DNA of 16,863 nt from contig JANOXC010000184.1 of the NCBI GenBank assembly GCA_031418215.1, forward strand, positions 1 to 16,863, written 5' to 3'. Below the pieces are notes generated by a model. That model saw only the letters and a program-made list of their open reading frames with translations. It was not told where the DNA came from and made no database searches. Made by a program: the position numbers and the translations under genes. The DNA comes from JANOXC01 sp031418215. GTDB taxonomy: Bacteria; Bacteroidota; Bacteroidia; AKYH767-A; OLB10. Positions 1 to 8,423 of the stretch are shown piece after piece. Positions within the stretch are counted from its first letter, which is position 1; each line of letters starts with the position of its first letter.

Positions 1-2
1 TA

Positions 3-130
<128 letters not shown>

Positions 131-159
131 AAAAAACTGAAATTTTTACAATAACAATT

Positions 160-612
160 TTATTCCCTGTTTTTTGAATCGATGACAATTGTTACCGGCC
201 CGTCATTCACCAAATTCACTTTCATATCAGCGCCAAATTCACCAGTCGTTATTTTCCTTCCTCGATCAACTTCTAATTGTTGAATCATTTTTTCATAGAT
301 CGGAATTGCCGTTTCCGGTCTTGCAGCTTTAACAAATGATGGACGATTGCCTTTTTTTGTTGAGGCGTGCAACGTAAACTGTGAGATGAGAAGTATCTCC
401 CCATCAATATCTTTCAACGACAAATTCATTTTATCATCTGCATCACTAAAAATACGCAGTTGAATTATTTTCTGACTCAGCCATTCAATGTCTTCTTGTC
501 CATCACTTTCTTCAATACCGCAAAGCAACAGCAACCCATTTCCGATCGTTCGTTTTTCATTACCATTGATCAGCACTGATGCTTCGCTTACTCTTTGTAT
601 TACAACCCTCAT
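160..612 (-). CDS. dtd: D-aminoacyl-tRNA deacylase (DTD)
   Basis: The 150-residue product matches the usual length of bacterial DTD, the cytosolic proofreading enzyme that removes D-amino acids (and glycine) wrongly attached to tRNA. Visible signatures are the N-terminal MRVVIQRVSEASV strand, the SQFTLHA active-site motif in the middle (family SQxT), a basic GNRPSF stretch, and the C-terminal NDGPVT motif that carries the cross-subunit Gly-Pro. The ATG lies 8 nt past the stop of rsgA and has no promoter of its own in that gap, so the two genes are almost certainly co-transcribed. Both act on translation, which fits the pairing. Only a weak AT hairpin, and then the heptanucleotide array, follows the gene. 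Confidence 0.96.
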   Translation of the reverse strand: MRVVIQRVSEASVLINGNEKRTIGNGLLLLCGIEESDGQEDIEWLSQKIIQLRIFSDADDKMNLSLKDIDGEILLISQFTLHASTKKGNRPSFVKAARPETAIPIYEKMIQQLEVDRGRKITTGEFGADMKVNLVNDGPVTIVIDSKNRE

Positions 613-620
613 ATATATAA

Positions 621-1538
621 TTAACGGAAGTGATCTTCGTTATGCAACATGCTTAAATAGTTATAATAGCGGGAAGGATTGATGGTTCCATTTTCTACAG
701 CAGTTTTAACGGCACATCCTTTTTCCGTATCATGCAGACAATTGTTGAAATGACATTCATTCATTAATTCCCTCATCTCTACAAAATAATGACTGATTTC
801 TGAAGGCACAAAATCAATATTCACAAATTCTTTGATACCCGGTGTATCGATGATGTATCCGCCGTAACTTAAAGGGTACATCTGTGCAAAGGTGGTGGTA
901 TGAATTCCTTTCATATGCTGTTTCGAGATACCGCCTGTTTTTAATGATAATGTAGGCTCGAGTTGATTGACTAAACTTGATTTGCCAACACCTGAATGTC
1001 CGCTGAATAAATTCACTTTATCTTTTATCGCTGCTTTTACTTCTGCAATGCCTTCACCCGTTAATGCAGAAACTTTGAAACACTGGTAGCCCAACGGTTC
1101 ATATATATTAATATAGTTTGTACGCACCTCTTCCAATTCTTCTTTGAAAAGATCAGCTTTGTTGAAGATTAATGTAACAGGAATTCGAAAAGACTCTGCA
1201 CCGGCAATAAAGCGGTCGATAAAACCTGTTGATGTTTTTGGATAAACCGGAGTTACCACCAACCAAGCCCGGTCGATATTAGCGGCAATGATGTGACTTT
1301 GCTTTGAGAGTTTTACTGATTTACGAACGATGTAGTTTGTCCTTGGCAACACATCCATAATGACTCCTGTTCCATCTTTTTCCACTTCATATTCCACGTG
1401 ATCTCCCACTGAAACAGGGCTTGTAGTGTCTGTTACCTTTAATCTCAGCTGACCACGCATCCTGCAGGAAACAACATCGCCATTGACATCAGCCACCTCA
1501 AACCAACTGCCTGTCGATTTCAATACCAGTCCTTTCAT
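621..1538 (-). CDS. rsgA: Ribosome small-subunit-dependent GTPase A
   Basis: The 305-residue product is RsgA (YjeQ), a circularly permuted GTPase that binds the 30S subunit and acts late in its maturation. An OB-fold region (about 1-65) precedes the permuted G domain: G4 NKAD at 126-129, G1 GHSGVGKSS at 180-188, G3 DTPG at 231-234. A zinc knuckle follows with C262, C267, H269 and C275. I place the start at the ATG at 1536-1538. The frame extends 23 codons further upstream, but that extension is translated 7-nt repeat DNA plus the promoter, whereas MKGLVLKSTGSWF is the family N-terminus. A TAnnTTTG box ends 7 nt before this ATG. The gene heads an operon with dtd. Confidence 0.96.
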   Translation of the reverse strand: MKGLVLKSTGSWFEVADVNGDVVSCRMRGQLRLKVTDTTSPVSVGDHVEYEVEKDGTGVIMDVLPRTNYIVRKSVKLSKQSHIIAANIDRAWLVVTPVYPKTSTGFIDRFIAGAESFRIPVTLIFNKADLFKEELEEVRTNYINIYEPLGYQCFKVSALTGEGIAEVKAAIKDKVNLFSGHSGVGKSSLVNQLEPTLSLKTGGISKQHMKGIHTTTFAQMYPLSYGGYIIDTPGIKEFVNIDFVPSEISHYFVEMRELMNECHFNNCLHDTEKGCAVKTAVENGTINPSRYYNYLSMLHNEDHFR

Positions 1539-1545
1539 TGTGCGC

Positions 1546-1577
1546 CAAAGATAGACGGAATGAGATATTAGTATCAA
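1546..1577 (-). promoter_or_regulatory. rsgA-dtd promoter, TTG-N21-TATCTTTG
   Basis: On the minus strand a TTG (1577-1575) is followed after 21 nt by TATCTTTG (1553-1546). This matches the Bacteroidota primary sigma-factor consensus of TTG, 19-21 nt, TAnnTTTG. The rsgA ATG is 7 nt past the box, so the transcript would have little or no leader. The TTG lies inside a degenerate 7-nt repeat. Confidence 0.75.
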
Positions 1578-1604
1578 GAGCCAAGAATCAAGACTTAAGA
1601 CTTG
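1573..1604. repeat. Degenerate heptanucleotide repeat, about 4.5 copies
   Basis: Read in 7-nt steps the sequence is ATCAAGA, GCCAAGA, ATCAAGA, CTTAAGA, CTTG. The NNNAAGA core recurs with exact 7-nt phase. It has the same period as the perfect array at the window start but a different unit. On the minus strand each unit offers a CTTG, and one of these serves as the -33 element of the rsgA promoter. Confidence 0.7.
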
Positions 1605-1605
1605 C

Positions 1606-1686
1606 ATTTGTTGTTTGTTTGAATTGTTTGTGGTGGTACAAATTTGTTTGAACTGGTTTAAGTTTGATTGAGTTCATTTGAATGAA
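1606..1686. repeat. T/G-rich low-complexity tract rich in TTTG
   Basis: The plus strand contains about eight TTTG words separated by short T/G/A stretches, in the intergenic region between rsgA and gldA. There is no strict period and no coding potential. It may be a decayed simple repeat. I assign no function. Confidence 0.45.
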
Positions 1687-1687
1687 A

Positions 1688-1716
1688 AGTATTGAGTAAT
1701 GAGCATTAATAAGGTG
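1688..1716. repeat. Degenerate heptanucleotide repeat, about 4 copies
   Basis: Seven-nt steps read AGTATTG, AGTAATG, AGCATTA, ATAAGGTG, the last unit with one extra base. It is a third repeat of period 7 within 1.7 kb, again intergenic, and appears to be a decayed tandem array. Confidence 0.5.
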
Positions 1717-1805
1717 AGCAGCAAGCCGAATTCCCTAAAACTATCAGGAAAACAGGAAACTTAAAACCGACATCCGGATACCCAATGAGCGTGAAAAGGA
1801 AATGC

Positions 1806-1813
1806 TACATTTG
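1806..1813 (+). promoter_or_regulatory. gldA promoter -7 box TACATTTG
   Basis: TACATTTG fits TAnnTTTG exactly and ends 4 nt before the ATG at 1818. Transcription would then begin about at the start codon, giving a leaderless mRNA. No good TTG is present 19-21 nt upstream (the nearest is an ATG), so the -33 half is weak. Confidence 0.6.
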
Positions 1814-1817
1814 CGCC

Positions 1818-2732
1818 ATGTCAGTGAAGGTTGAAAATGTAACAAAAATGTATGGCGAGCAGGCCGCCCTTGATCACGTGAGTTTCGAGGTGGGGTCAGG
1901 TCAGGTTGTCGGTTTTCTAGGGCCAAACGGAGCCGGGAAATCCACCATGATGAAAATTATCGCTTGTTTTCTGCCACAAACACAGGGAAAGGTAACCGTT
2001 GAATCTTTTGATGTTAATGATGCTTCTGTAGACGTTCGGCGACAGGTAGGTTATTTACCTGAACATAACCCGCTTTACCTTGATATGTATGTGAAAGAAT
2101 ACCTGGCTTTTATGGCCGGTATTCACCTACCTAAAAATAGTATTACCAAAAGGGTGGACGAAATGGTTGAAATTACGGGTTTAGGGCCAGAGCAAAAGAA
2201 GAAAATCGGGTCGCTTTCAAAGGGTTACCGACAACGCGTAGGCCTAGCACAAGCCATGATACACAACCCAAGGGTGCTTATTCTTGATGAGCCTACTTCC
2301 GGCCTCGATCCCAATCAGTTAATGGATATTCGCTCCCTGATTAAAAATATTGGGAAGGAAAAGACGGTTATTTTATCTACCCATATTATGCAGGAAGTAG
2401 AGGCCATTTGTAACCGCGTTATTATCATCAACAAAGGCAAAATTGTGGCCGATGATGATACCCGTATCTTACAGCAAAAAGCTTCTTCAGGTAACCGTAT
2501 TTTGGTGGAGTTCAATCAAACGGTTCAAAAAGCACTTTTAGCAGCAATTCCCGGTGTTAGCGCAGTGGAAAACACCAATGGTAATATGTACAGGATTACG
2601 GCTTCCAACCAGGACGATATCAGGCAGGTTTTATTCCGGTTTGCTGTTGATCATCAGGTAGATATTCTTACCCTTCAGCAGGAGAACAGCAGTATGGAGA
2701 GCATTTTTCAACAGCTTACGAAGGAAAACTGA
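1818..2732 (+). CDS. gldA: Gliding motility-associated ABC transporter ATP-binding protein GldA
   Basis: The 304-residue product is a complete ABC ATPase: Walker A GPNGAGKST at 35-43, signature LSKGYRQ at 133-139, Walker B ending in ILDE at 155-158 followed by PTSGLDP, and the switch histidine in STH at 189. The last 75 or so residues form the extra C-terminal domain seen in GldA and related ATPases. In Flavobacterium, GldA is the ATPase partner of the GldF/GldG membrane proteins, needed for gliding; here no permease is adjacent, which is usual since gldA often stands apart from gldFG. I chose the ATG at 1818 over one 33 nt upstream: the promoter box lies between them, and MSVKVENVTKMYG is a normal ABC N-terminus. 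The specific name GldA is inferred from similarity; a generic ABC exporter ATPase is the alternative. Confidence 0.85.
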   Translation: MSVKVENVTKMYGEQAALDHVSFEVGSGQVVGFLGPNGAGKSTMMKIIACFLPQTQGKVTVESFDVNDASVDVRRQVGYLPEHNPLYLDMYVKEYLAFMAGIHLPKNSITKRVDEMVEITGLGPEQKKKIGSLSKGYRQRVGLAQAMIHNPRVLILDEPTSGLDPNQLMDIRSLIKNIGKEKTVILSTHIMQEVEAICNRVIIINKGKIVADDDTRILQQKASSGNRILVEFNQTVQKALLAAIPGVSAVENTNGNMYRITASNQDDIRQVLFRFAVDHQVDILTLQQENSSMESIFQQLTKEN

Positions 2733-2751
2733 GAATCCCATTTACGTTTTC

Positions 2752-2759
2752 TATCTTTG
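2752..2759 (+). promoter_or_regulatory. metK promoter -7 box TATCTTTG
   Basis: TATCTTTG, followed by CGCC, matches TAnnTTTG and lies 20 nt past the gldA stop. It would give a leader of about 80 nt before the metK ATG at 2844. The -33 position holds only CTG, so the promoter may be modest. gldA read-through may also contribute. Confidence 0.55.
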
Positions 2760-2843
2760 CGCCTTGCAAAAAAAACGGATAGAAAACAGGGCTTTTATCA
2801 TCAGCCATTAACTTGAAATAATCAAAACTATATATACTAAAAC

Positions 2844-4160
2844 ATGCCTTATTTATTCACATCAGAATCAGTTAGCGAAGGTCATCCGGACAAGGTGGCT
2901 GACCAAATATCAGATGCCATTCTTGACAACATGCTTGCACAGGATCCCAACTCAAGAGTTGCCTGTGAAACCCTGGTAACTACAGGTCAGGTTGTAGTAG
3001 CCGGTGAGATCACCACGAAGGCTTATGTAGATGTTCAAGAAGTGGTACGTGAAGCCATCCATCAGGTTGGTTATAACAATGCCGATTATATGTTTGAATC
3101 CAAATCATGTGGTATTCTTACTGCATTGCATCAGCAATCACCTGACATAGCGCAAGGTGTGAATATTGGCGAAGGCCTTCACAAAGAGCAAGGCGCTGGA
3201 GATCAGGGAATGATGTTTGGCTATGCTACCAATGAAACAGACAACATGATGCCGTTGCCATTAGAGATTGCTCACATTTTATTGCGAGAGTTATCGAAAA
3301 TAAGAAAAGAAGGGAAGCAAATGAAATACTTGCGCCCCGATGCAAAATCACAGGTTACGATTGAATACAATGACGAAAATAAACCGGTGCGTATTGATGC
3401 AATAGTTGTTTCAACACAACATGATGATTTTGACAGTGAGTTAAAGATGTTGAAGAAAATACGTGAAGACGTTTTGAATATTTTGATTCCACGTGTTAAA
3501 AAACAATTACCGGCACGTGTACAAAAAATGTTTAACGATAAAATTGTGTATCACATTAACCCTACCGGTAAGTTTGTTATTGGCGGACCACATGGTGATA
3601 CAGGTCTTACAGGACGTAAGATTATAGTTGATACTTATGGCGGAAAGGGAGCCCATGGTGGTGGTGCTTTCTCCGGTAAAGATCCTTCAAAAGTTGACCG
3701 TTCCGCAGCTTATGCAACACGTCATATTGCAAAGAATCTGGTGAAAGCCGGCATTTGCGATGAAGTATTGGTACAGGTGGCATATGCCATTGGTGTTGCT
3801 AAACCTGTTGGTTTGTATGTAAACACTTATGGCACATCAAAAGTTAATATGACGGATGGTGCTATAGCTGTGAAATGCGCTGCCATTTTTGATATGCGCC
3901 CAGCTGTAATCATCGACCGTTTAAAACTGAAGAATCCTATTTACAGTGAAACCGCTGCTTATGGACACATGGGCCGCGATCCAAAAGAAGTAACAAAAAC
4001 TTTTTTAGTGAACAATAAAAAGATTACTAAAAAAGTTGAACTTTTCACTTGGGAAAAGTTAGATTATGTTGAGAAATTGAAAACGGCTTTTGGTATATCG
4101 AAAAAGGCTTCCGGCAAGGTTGTTTCTAAACCTTCAAGGTCAAAAATGGCAATGGCATAA
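2844..4160 (+). CDS. metK: S-adenosylmethionine synthetase (methionine adenosyltransferase)
   Basis: The enzyme makes S-adenosylmethionine from ATP and methionine in the cytosol. Diagnostic motifs are all present: GHPDK at 13-17, GAGDQG at 117-122, GGPHGDTGLTGRK near 247-259 and GGGAFSGKD at 272-280. The 438-residue length exceeds the roughly 384 of E. coli MetK. The difference lies partly in a longer central segment (about 191-235) and partly in a C-terminal tail. The last 20 residues (419-438) are basic and low in complexity, are outside the catalytic fold, and have no clear role. The gene has its own promoter box and is followed by a strong hairpin terminator shared with the convergent gene. 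Confidence 0.98.
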   Translation: MPYLFTSESVSEGHPDKVADQISDAILDNMLAQDPNSRVACETLVTTGQVVVAGEITTKAYVDVQEVVREAIHQVGYNNADYMFESKSCGILTALHQQSPDIAQGVNIGEGLHKEQGAGDQGMMFGYATNETDNMMPLPLEIAHILLRELSKIRKEGKQMKYLRPDAKSQVTIEYNDENKPVRIDAIVVSTQHDDFDSELKMLKKIREDVLNILIPRVKKQLPARVQKMFNDKIVYHINPTGKFVIGGPHGDTGLTGRKIIVDTYGGKGAHGGGAFSGKDPSKVDRSAAYATRHIAKNLVKAGICDEVLVQVAYAIGVAKPVGLYVNTYGTSKVNMTDGAIAVKCAAIFDMRPAVIIDRLKLKNPIYSETAAYGHMGRDPKEVTKTFLVNNKKITKKVELFTWEKLDYVEKLKTAFGISKKASGKVVSKPSRSKMAMA

Positions 4161-4174
4161 TCAACTTACGCAAT

Positions 4175-4212
4175 AAAAAAAACCACCCCGAATATTCGAG
4201 GTGGTTTTTTTA
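4175..4212. terminator. Bidirectional intrinsic terminator between convergent genes
   Basis: AACCACC (4181-4187) pairs with GGTGGTT (4200-4206) around a partly self-complementary CGAATATTCG core. The stem is extended by an A run on the left and a T run on the right. Each strand therefore has a GC-rich stem followed by a U tract. It sits 14 nt past the metK stop and 12 nt past the stop of the oppositely oriented secreted-protein gene, so it can end both transcripts. Confidence 0.93.
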
Positions 4213-4224
4213 TAAGCAATAAGT

Positions 4225-7200
4225 TTACAGATGGACGAACTTTCCGGCTTTTAAGACCAGCCCGTCTTTGTTGGTAATATTATATATATATAACCCGGAA
4301 CGTAAATCATTAATTAAAATTCTCGTTTCCGTTTCGTCAATTTCTTTCATTTCTTTAACAATTCTGCCATCACTGTCGAAGACTTCAATCGACATTGCCC
4401 CTTTATTGACAACCTTGCCATTGATAATAAACTCAACATAATCTTGCGCAGGGTTTGGCGAAACCAGAACTTCAAAAGCATTATCAAGTTCATTAACACC
4501 AACAACAAGATCATATATATTAATATTATCAATATAAACATTATTACCGTATCCGTTGGTATTTTCAAAACCAATTTGCACATCACCGGCAATAAAAGGC
4601 AGCATCACACTATCAGTCCTCCATTGAACAGCTGTAGGAACAAAGTTCGTAACTGAATTACCTCCTGTTGCAAGTGCAAACCCCGTTTTCTTATACAAAT
4701 AAGTCTTGTTAATGCCGCAATCCATCGTATAATAAACACCTAATGAATCGGGCCTGTTGGGGATACGAGCATAGGCTACATCGAATTTCAAATATGGATT
4801 TGGTAATTGAGAGAGATCAACAACCGGTGAAAGCAAAATGTCCTTTTTTCCTGATAAACTATTGTTAAAATTAGGCACATAAGCAGAATGAACACTATTG
4901 CCAAATCCTCCAACTGTCGATTCCTGCCACGTAATAACTCCATCATTATCGATAATGCGCCAATCGGCCGGGGGATAAATTCCACTTTCAAATCCTTCTG
5001 TTAATGGTAATGATACTGCATTAGGAGTAAACACATGAATAAAACTGTTTTTCACAACTGAATCAACACCCACTGAGTTTTGAACAGTTAGTGTTACATC
5101 ATAATCACCAATAGTATTATAATATATTACAGGATTCCTCAAAGTTGAAGTCGAAGGATTTCCAACCGGAAATGTCCATTGCCAAATTGGTGTAGCATCC
5201 AATGAAAGGTCTTTAAATGATATAGAATCACCAGGACAGATCTGTTGATGATCGCTTGTAAACTCAGCAATAGGCGGAGCATTAATAGTATAGAAATCAC
5301 TTTCCCATGCACCACGACCATAAGTTCCTGCACGCAATTTATTTGAAATATAATTTGGTTCCAATTCCATTACAGATACATTGGGTAATCCATTCCAGAA
5401 TGGCTGCCATCCGCTTAAGTCATCATCTTTATAAAAAACACCCATATCGGTGCCTATATATATTCCATTGTTCGTCCCCTGTTGATAAGCCACACAATTA
5501 ACCGGAACATTTGGTAAGCCTGCAGACTGATTAACCCAGGTATGACCAGTATCAGGTGAAAAGAAAACTTTATTATTAGCAGAGCTGCCGGAAAAGGTAA
5601 CCCATAACTTGGCAATATCTGTAGAATGAAGATCAATATATGTCAACTGTGCTAATCCACCTGGCAATCCGGCCGAAATATTAGTGAAAGTATTTCCGGC
5701 ATCATCAGATTTAAATATAGAATTTCCTCTAATAATAAATATATAATTCGGACTTGCTGCCGAAACTTTCAATATTGAAATTGCGCCTCCTGTAAAACTG
5801 GAAACCTTCGTCCATATGGTTCCACCATTATCTCCTCTCCAAACATTTTCATATCCGGCATATAAGGCCGTCGGGTCAAATGGATCGAGCATATATGGCG
5901 TAACCCAAAGTCCACTCTCATTTATGTTTTGCGTAAGCCAGGTCATGTTTGCACCACCATTTGATGAGCCGTATATTGTTCCAAACTGTGATTCAGCATA
6001 AATATTTAACGGATCAACAGGATCAATAACAACCTCCATTCCATCAGCTCCAATTACCTGTGACCATATTCCATTATTCCCTAAGATACATCCATTATCC
6101 TGAGCACCACCCATCAATAAAGCAGGATTACTTGCCGATCCTCCGATACAATAAAACTGTGAAATAGAGATGCCTGAAGATATGTCACTCCAATTTACAC
6201 CACCATCAATACTTTTAGAAACACCACCATCACAACCAACATACATTACACTTCCAAAAAACTCCATGAAATGCTGATCGGCATGAACATACTCCACCGG
6301 TGCTGTTGTTGGGTATAACCAATGCGCATTAAGCTGCCAATTATTACCTCCGTCGTTTGACTCCCAAATGTTAACTCCACCGGTATATATTTTTTCCGGA
6401 TCGGTTGGTGAAACACAAAGTGTTAGAGCATACCAGGATTGTCCACCTGTATCGGAAGCATCGGTATCCCAACCAAAAAGATTAGGGCTTGAAGATTGCA
6501 AAGTAAAAGTACTTCCTCCATCAACAGATTTATAAAGCCCCTGAAAACCGCTGTCGGAAGATTTTCCTGCAGCAACATATACATAATTACTATCGGCAGG
6601 AGTTACGGCAATACCCAATCTTTCTACCACGCTAGATGAAGGCAATCCTGTTGTTACAGTACTGAAACTATTACCACCATCAACAGAACGAAAGAAGGAT
6701 GTCCCTGCTGCAAATATCACTTGTGAGTTTCCCGGTTTAAATTCCATATCACGAAAAGTCCCTGCCCTTACTAAAAGCCAGTTATTGCCGCCATTGATTG
6801 TTTTATAAATTCCATCCTTCGTGGCTGCGAATAAAATATTTGGATCAACAGGATCAATCAACAGTTTACAGATACTCTTTGATTGCGAAATAGAATAGGT
6901 GAGTCCGCTTTGAACCCACGTTTGTCCACCATCGGTTGATTTCAGCACACCGGAACTATATGTATCCCCTACCTCGCAGTCGCCAGTTCCAATATATATA
7001 ATAGAAGTATTGGTATAATCAATTGCAACCGCAGAAACCGCGATACTTGGTAGTAAGTCTGTGGTAGGTTGATTCCATGTTGCTCCACCATCAACTGATT
7101 TCCATAATCCCCCGGCAGGAGCTCCTATATATATAATGTTTGAATCAACAGGATCAACACAAACGACGTTTACACGCCCAAGGCCGGGGCTCCATCCATT

Positions 7201-7590
7201 GGTGGGGCCATTTAGATTATCAGGACCCATTGCTGTCCAGTTTCCGGAAGACTGTGTTGCAATGGAAGGATTTCTTTTTAAATATTTTTGATATTCATTC
7301 CAAAGTAAATCGGGTTGCAATCTGTTGCCCGATGGATAAACACGCGGCTCATTAAAATACTCCCAGCGCTTGAACACTTCAAATCCGGATGCTTCCTGCT
7401 CCTGGTTACTGGAAGCACGGAACAGTTTTTTCAGCCAGTTATTTTCCTTTCTTTCATATTTTTCATTGTACCTGTTGAAGGCATCCTGCACAGTATAAAA
7501 ATTAACGTTTGGATCATTCATCTTCTGCACCCAATCCTGAGCGAATATATTGGGGGAAATTAATAATAAGAATAAAAATATTTTTTTCAT
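4225..7590 (-). CDS. Secreted T9SS protein with VPS10/BNR beta-propeller repeats and PKD domain
   Basis: The 1121-residue protein has a signal peptide (MKKIFLFLLLISPNIFAQ, 1-18), then a roughly 95-residue region with FKRWEYFNEPRVYPSG. About ten Asp-box (S-x-D-x-G-x-T/N-W/F) motifs follow, for instance at 165, 218, 302, 355, 411, 460, 628 and 678; this is the sortilin/VPS10 or sialidase BNR type of large beta-propeller (about 118-770). After that come a PKD domain (about 772-853, with IWQWTFPVG and DYDVTLTV), a jelly-roll/choice-of-anchor-like module (about 862-1028), and a C-terminal T9SS type A sorting domain (about 1034-1121, VSPNPAQD). It should be exported by Sec, carried across the outer membrane by T9SS, and released or anchored at the surface. 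No catalytic motif is evident, so adhesion or glycan binding is possible but unproven. The gene starts 29 nt after the DUF2461 gene and may share its transcript. Confidence 0.93.
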   Translation of the reverse strand: MKKIFLFLLLISPNIFAQDWVQKMNDPNVNFYTVQDAFNRYNEKYERKENNWLKKLFRASSNQEQEASGFEVFKRWEYFNEPRVYPSGNRLQPDLLWNEYQKYLKRNPSIATQSSGNWTAMGPDNLNGPTNGWSPGLGRVNVVCVDPVDSNIIYIGAPAGGLWKSVDGGATWNQPTTDLLPSIAVSAVAIDYTNTSIIYIGTGDCEVGDTYSSGVLKSTDGGQTWVQSGLTYSISQSKSICKLLIDPVDPNILFAATKDGIYKTINGGNNWLLVRAGTFRDMEFKPGNSQVIFAAGTSFFRSVDGGNSFSTVTTGLPSSSVVERLGIAVTPADSNYVYVAAGKSSDSGFQGLYKSVDGGSTFTLQSSSPNLFGWDTDASDTGGQSWYALTLCVSPTDPEKIYTGGVNIWESNDGGNNWQLNAHWLYPTTAPVEYVHADQHFMEFFGSVMYVGCDGGVSKSIDGGVNWSDISSGISISQFYCIGGSASNPALLMGGAQDNGCILGNNGIWSQVIGADGMEVVIDPVDPLNIYAESQFGTIYGSSNGGANMTWLTQNINESGLWVTPYMLDPFDPTALYAGYENVWRGDNGGTIWTKVSSFTGGAISILKVSAASPNYIFIIRGNSIFKSDDAGNTFTNISAGLPGGLAQLTYIDLHSTDIAKLWVTFSGSSANNKVFFSPDTGHTWVNQSAGLPNVPVNCVAYQQGTNNGIYIGTDMGVFYKDDDLSGWQPFWNGLPNVSVMELEPNYISNKLRAGTYGRGAWESDFYTINAPPIAEFTSDHQQICPGDSISFKDLSLDATPIWQWTFPVGNPSTSTLRNPVIYYNTIGDYDVTLTVQNSVGVDSVVKNSFIHVFTPNAVSLPLTEGFESGIYPPADWRIIDNDGVITWQESTVGGFGNSVHSAYVPNFNNSLSGKKDILLSPVVDLSQLPNPYLKFDVAYARIPNRPDSLGVYYTMDCGINKTYLYKKTGFALATGGNSVTNFVPTAVQWRTDSVMLPFIAGDVQIGFENTNGYGNNVYIDNINIYDLVVGVNELDNAFEVLVSPNPAQDYVEFIINGKVVNKGAMSIEVFDSDGRIVKEMKEIDETETRILINDLRSGLYIYNITNKDGLVLKAGKFVHL

Positions 7591-7619
7591 AAAACGAATT
7601 TAGGAGTATTTAATTAATT

Positions 7620-8285
7620 TCAGGAGGAAGCGCGATTTAAAAAATTAAGGAAAGGCATCATCACTTTATAAGAATCAGCACCTTTTTTTACCAGGGATTT
7701 TTCTAATAGTTCTTCCTCCTTTAAGTCATGTGTTGCAATAAAACTGGTGTATTTGAATAGTTCAATATCGGGATCATTTTTATCAAAACCTTTAGGTACG
7801 GTTTTTAGTTTCTGCTCTTCCAATGCACCATACCATTTCTTAAAATCTTTATGCTGAATTATTTTTTTAAATTCGGCAGTGTTGTACTGAATCTCCTGAC
7901 GGATAGCCTTTACAACAGGTGCTTCGGGCATCCATCTGCCACCGGCAAAAAAACTTCCCCATTCGCCATCCGGCTCAATTTGTATATAAAATCCTGCTTT
8001 TCCGGATTTACGTCCCCCTTCATTAATAGAAGCAGCAAAATTTGTTTTGTAAGGATCCTTGTTTTTTGAAAACCGCACATCACGGTAAATGCGGTAAACA
8101 CAATCTTTGGGAGAAAGGCCTGCAAGCCGTTTATCTGTTTTACTGATGGCCTTTAACAATTCTGCGACAAAATTCTCAAAATCAGCTTTGGCCTCATCAA
8201 ATTTGGCGCGATTAGCCTCAAACCATTCCCGGTTGTTATTTTTCTTAAGGGCTTTCAAAAATTTAAGGGTAGAAGCTTGCAACAT
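7620..8285 (-). CDS. DUF2461 (TIGR02453) family protein
   Basis: The 221-residue product carries the landmarks of this family of unknown function: NREWF at 18-22, the RIYRDVRFSKNKDPYKT block at about 64-80, the GFYIQI and FFAGGRWMPE segment near 97-120, and LKTVPKGFDKNDPD towards the end. Length is typical for the family. No signal peptide or membrane segment is visible, so it is probably cytosolic. It is upstream of, and 29 nt from, the T9SS protein gene on the same strand. No exact TAnnTTTG box is visible in the 138 nt upstream of the start. The family is common in Bacteroidota, but its biochemical role is not known to me. Confidence 0.9.
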   Translation of the reverse strand: MLQASTLKFLKALKKNNNREWFEANRAKFDEAKADFENFVAELLKAISKTDKRLAGLSPKDCVYRIYRDVRFSKNKDPYKTNFAASINEGGRKSGKAGFYIQIEPDGEWGSFFAGGRWMPEAPVVKAIRQEIQYNTAEFKKIIQHKDFKKWYGALEEQKLKTVPKGFDKNDPDIELFKYTSFIATHDLKEEELLEKSLVKKGADSYKVMMPFLNFLNRASS

Positions 8286-8423
8286 ACTTGATTAATTTAA
8301 CAACCTGAATTTCCACTTAATCACTCTGCTAAAATACAAATATTTTCTGCTGATTGCCATCGTTTTTCAATAAAACAACAAATGCATTTCATTGCTTTTC
8401 AAAGGAAAAATGGCAACAGGAAA

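Noticed and set aside
1539..1607. Upstream extension of rsgA by 23 codons
   Set aside because: It translates 7-nt repeat DNA and the promoter box; the family N-terminus begins at the ATG at 1538.
2760..2843. SAM riboswitch in the metK leader
   Set aside because: The 84-nt leader has no conserved SAM-I or SAM-II core or paired helices that I can recognise.
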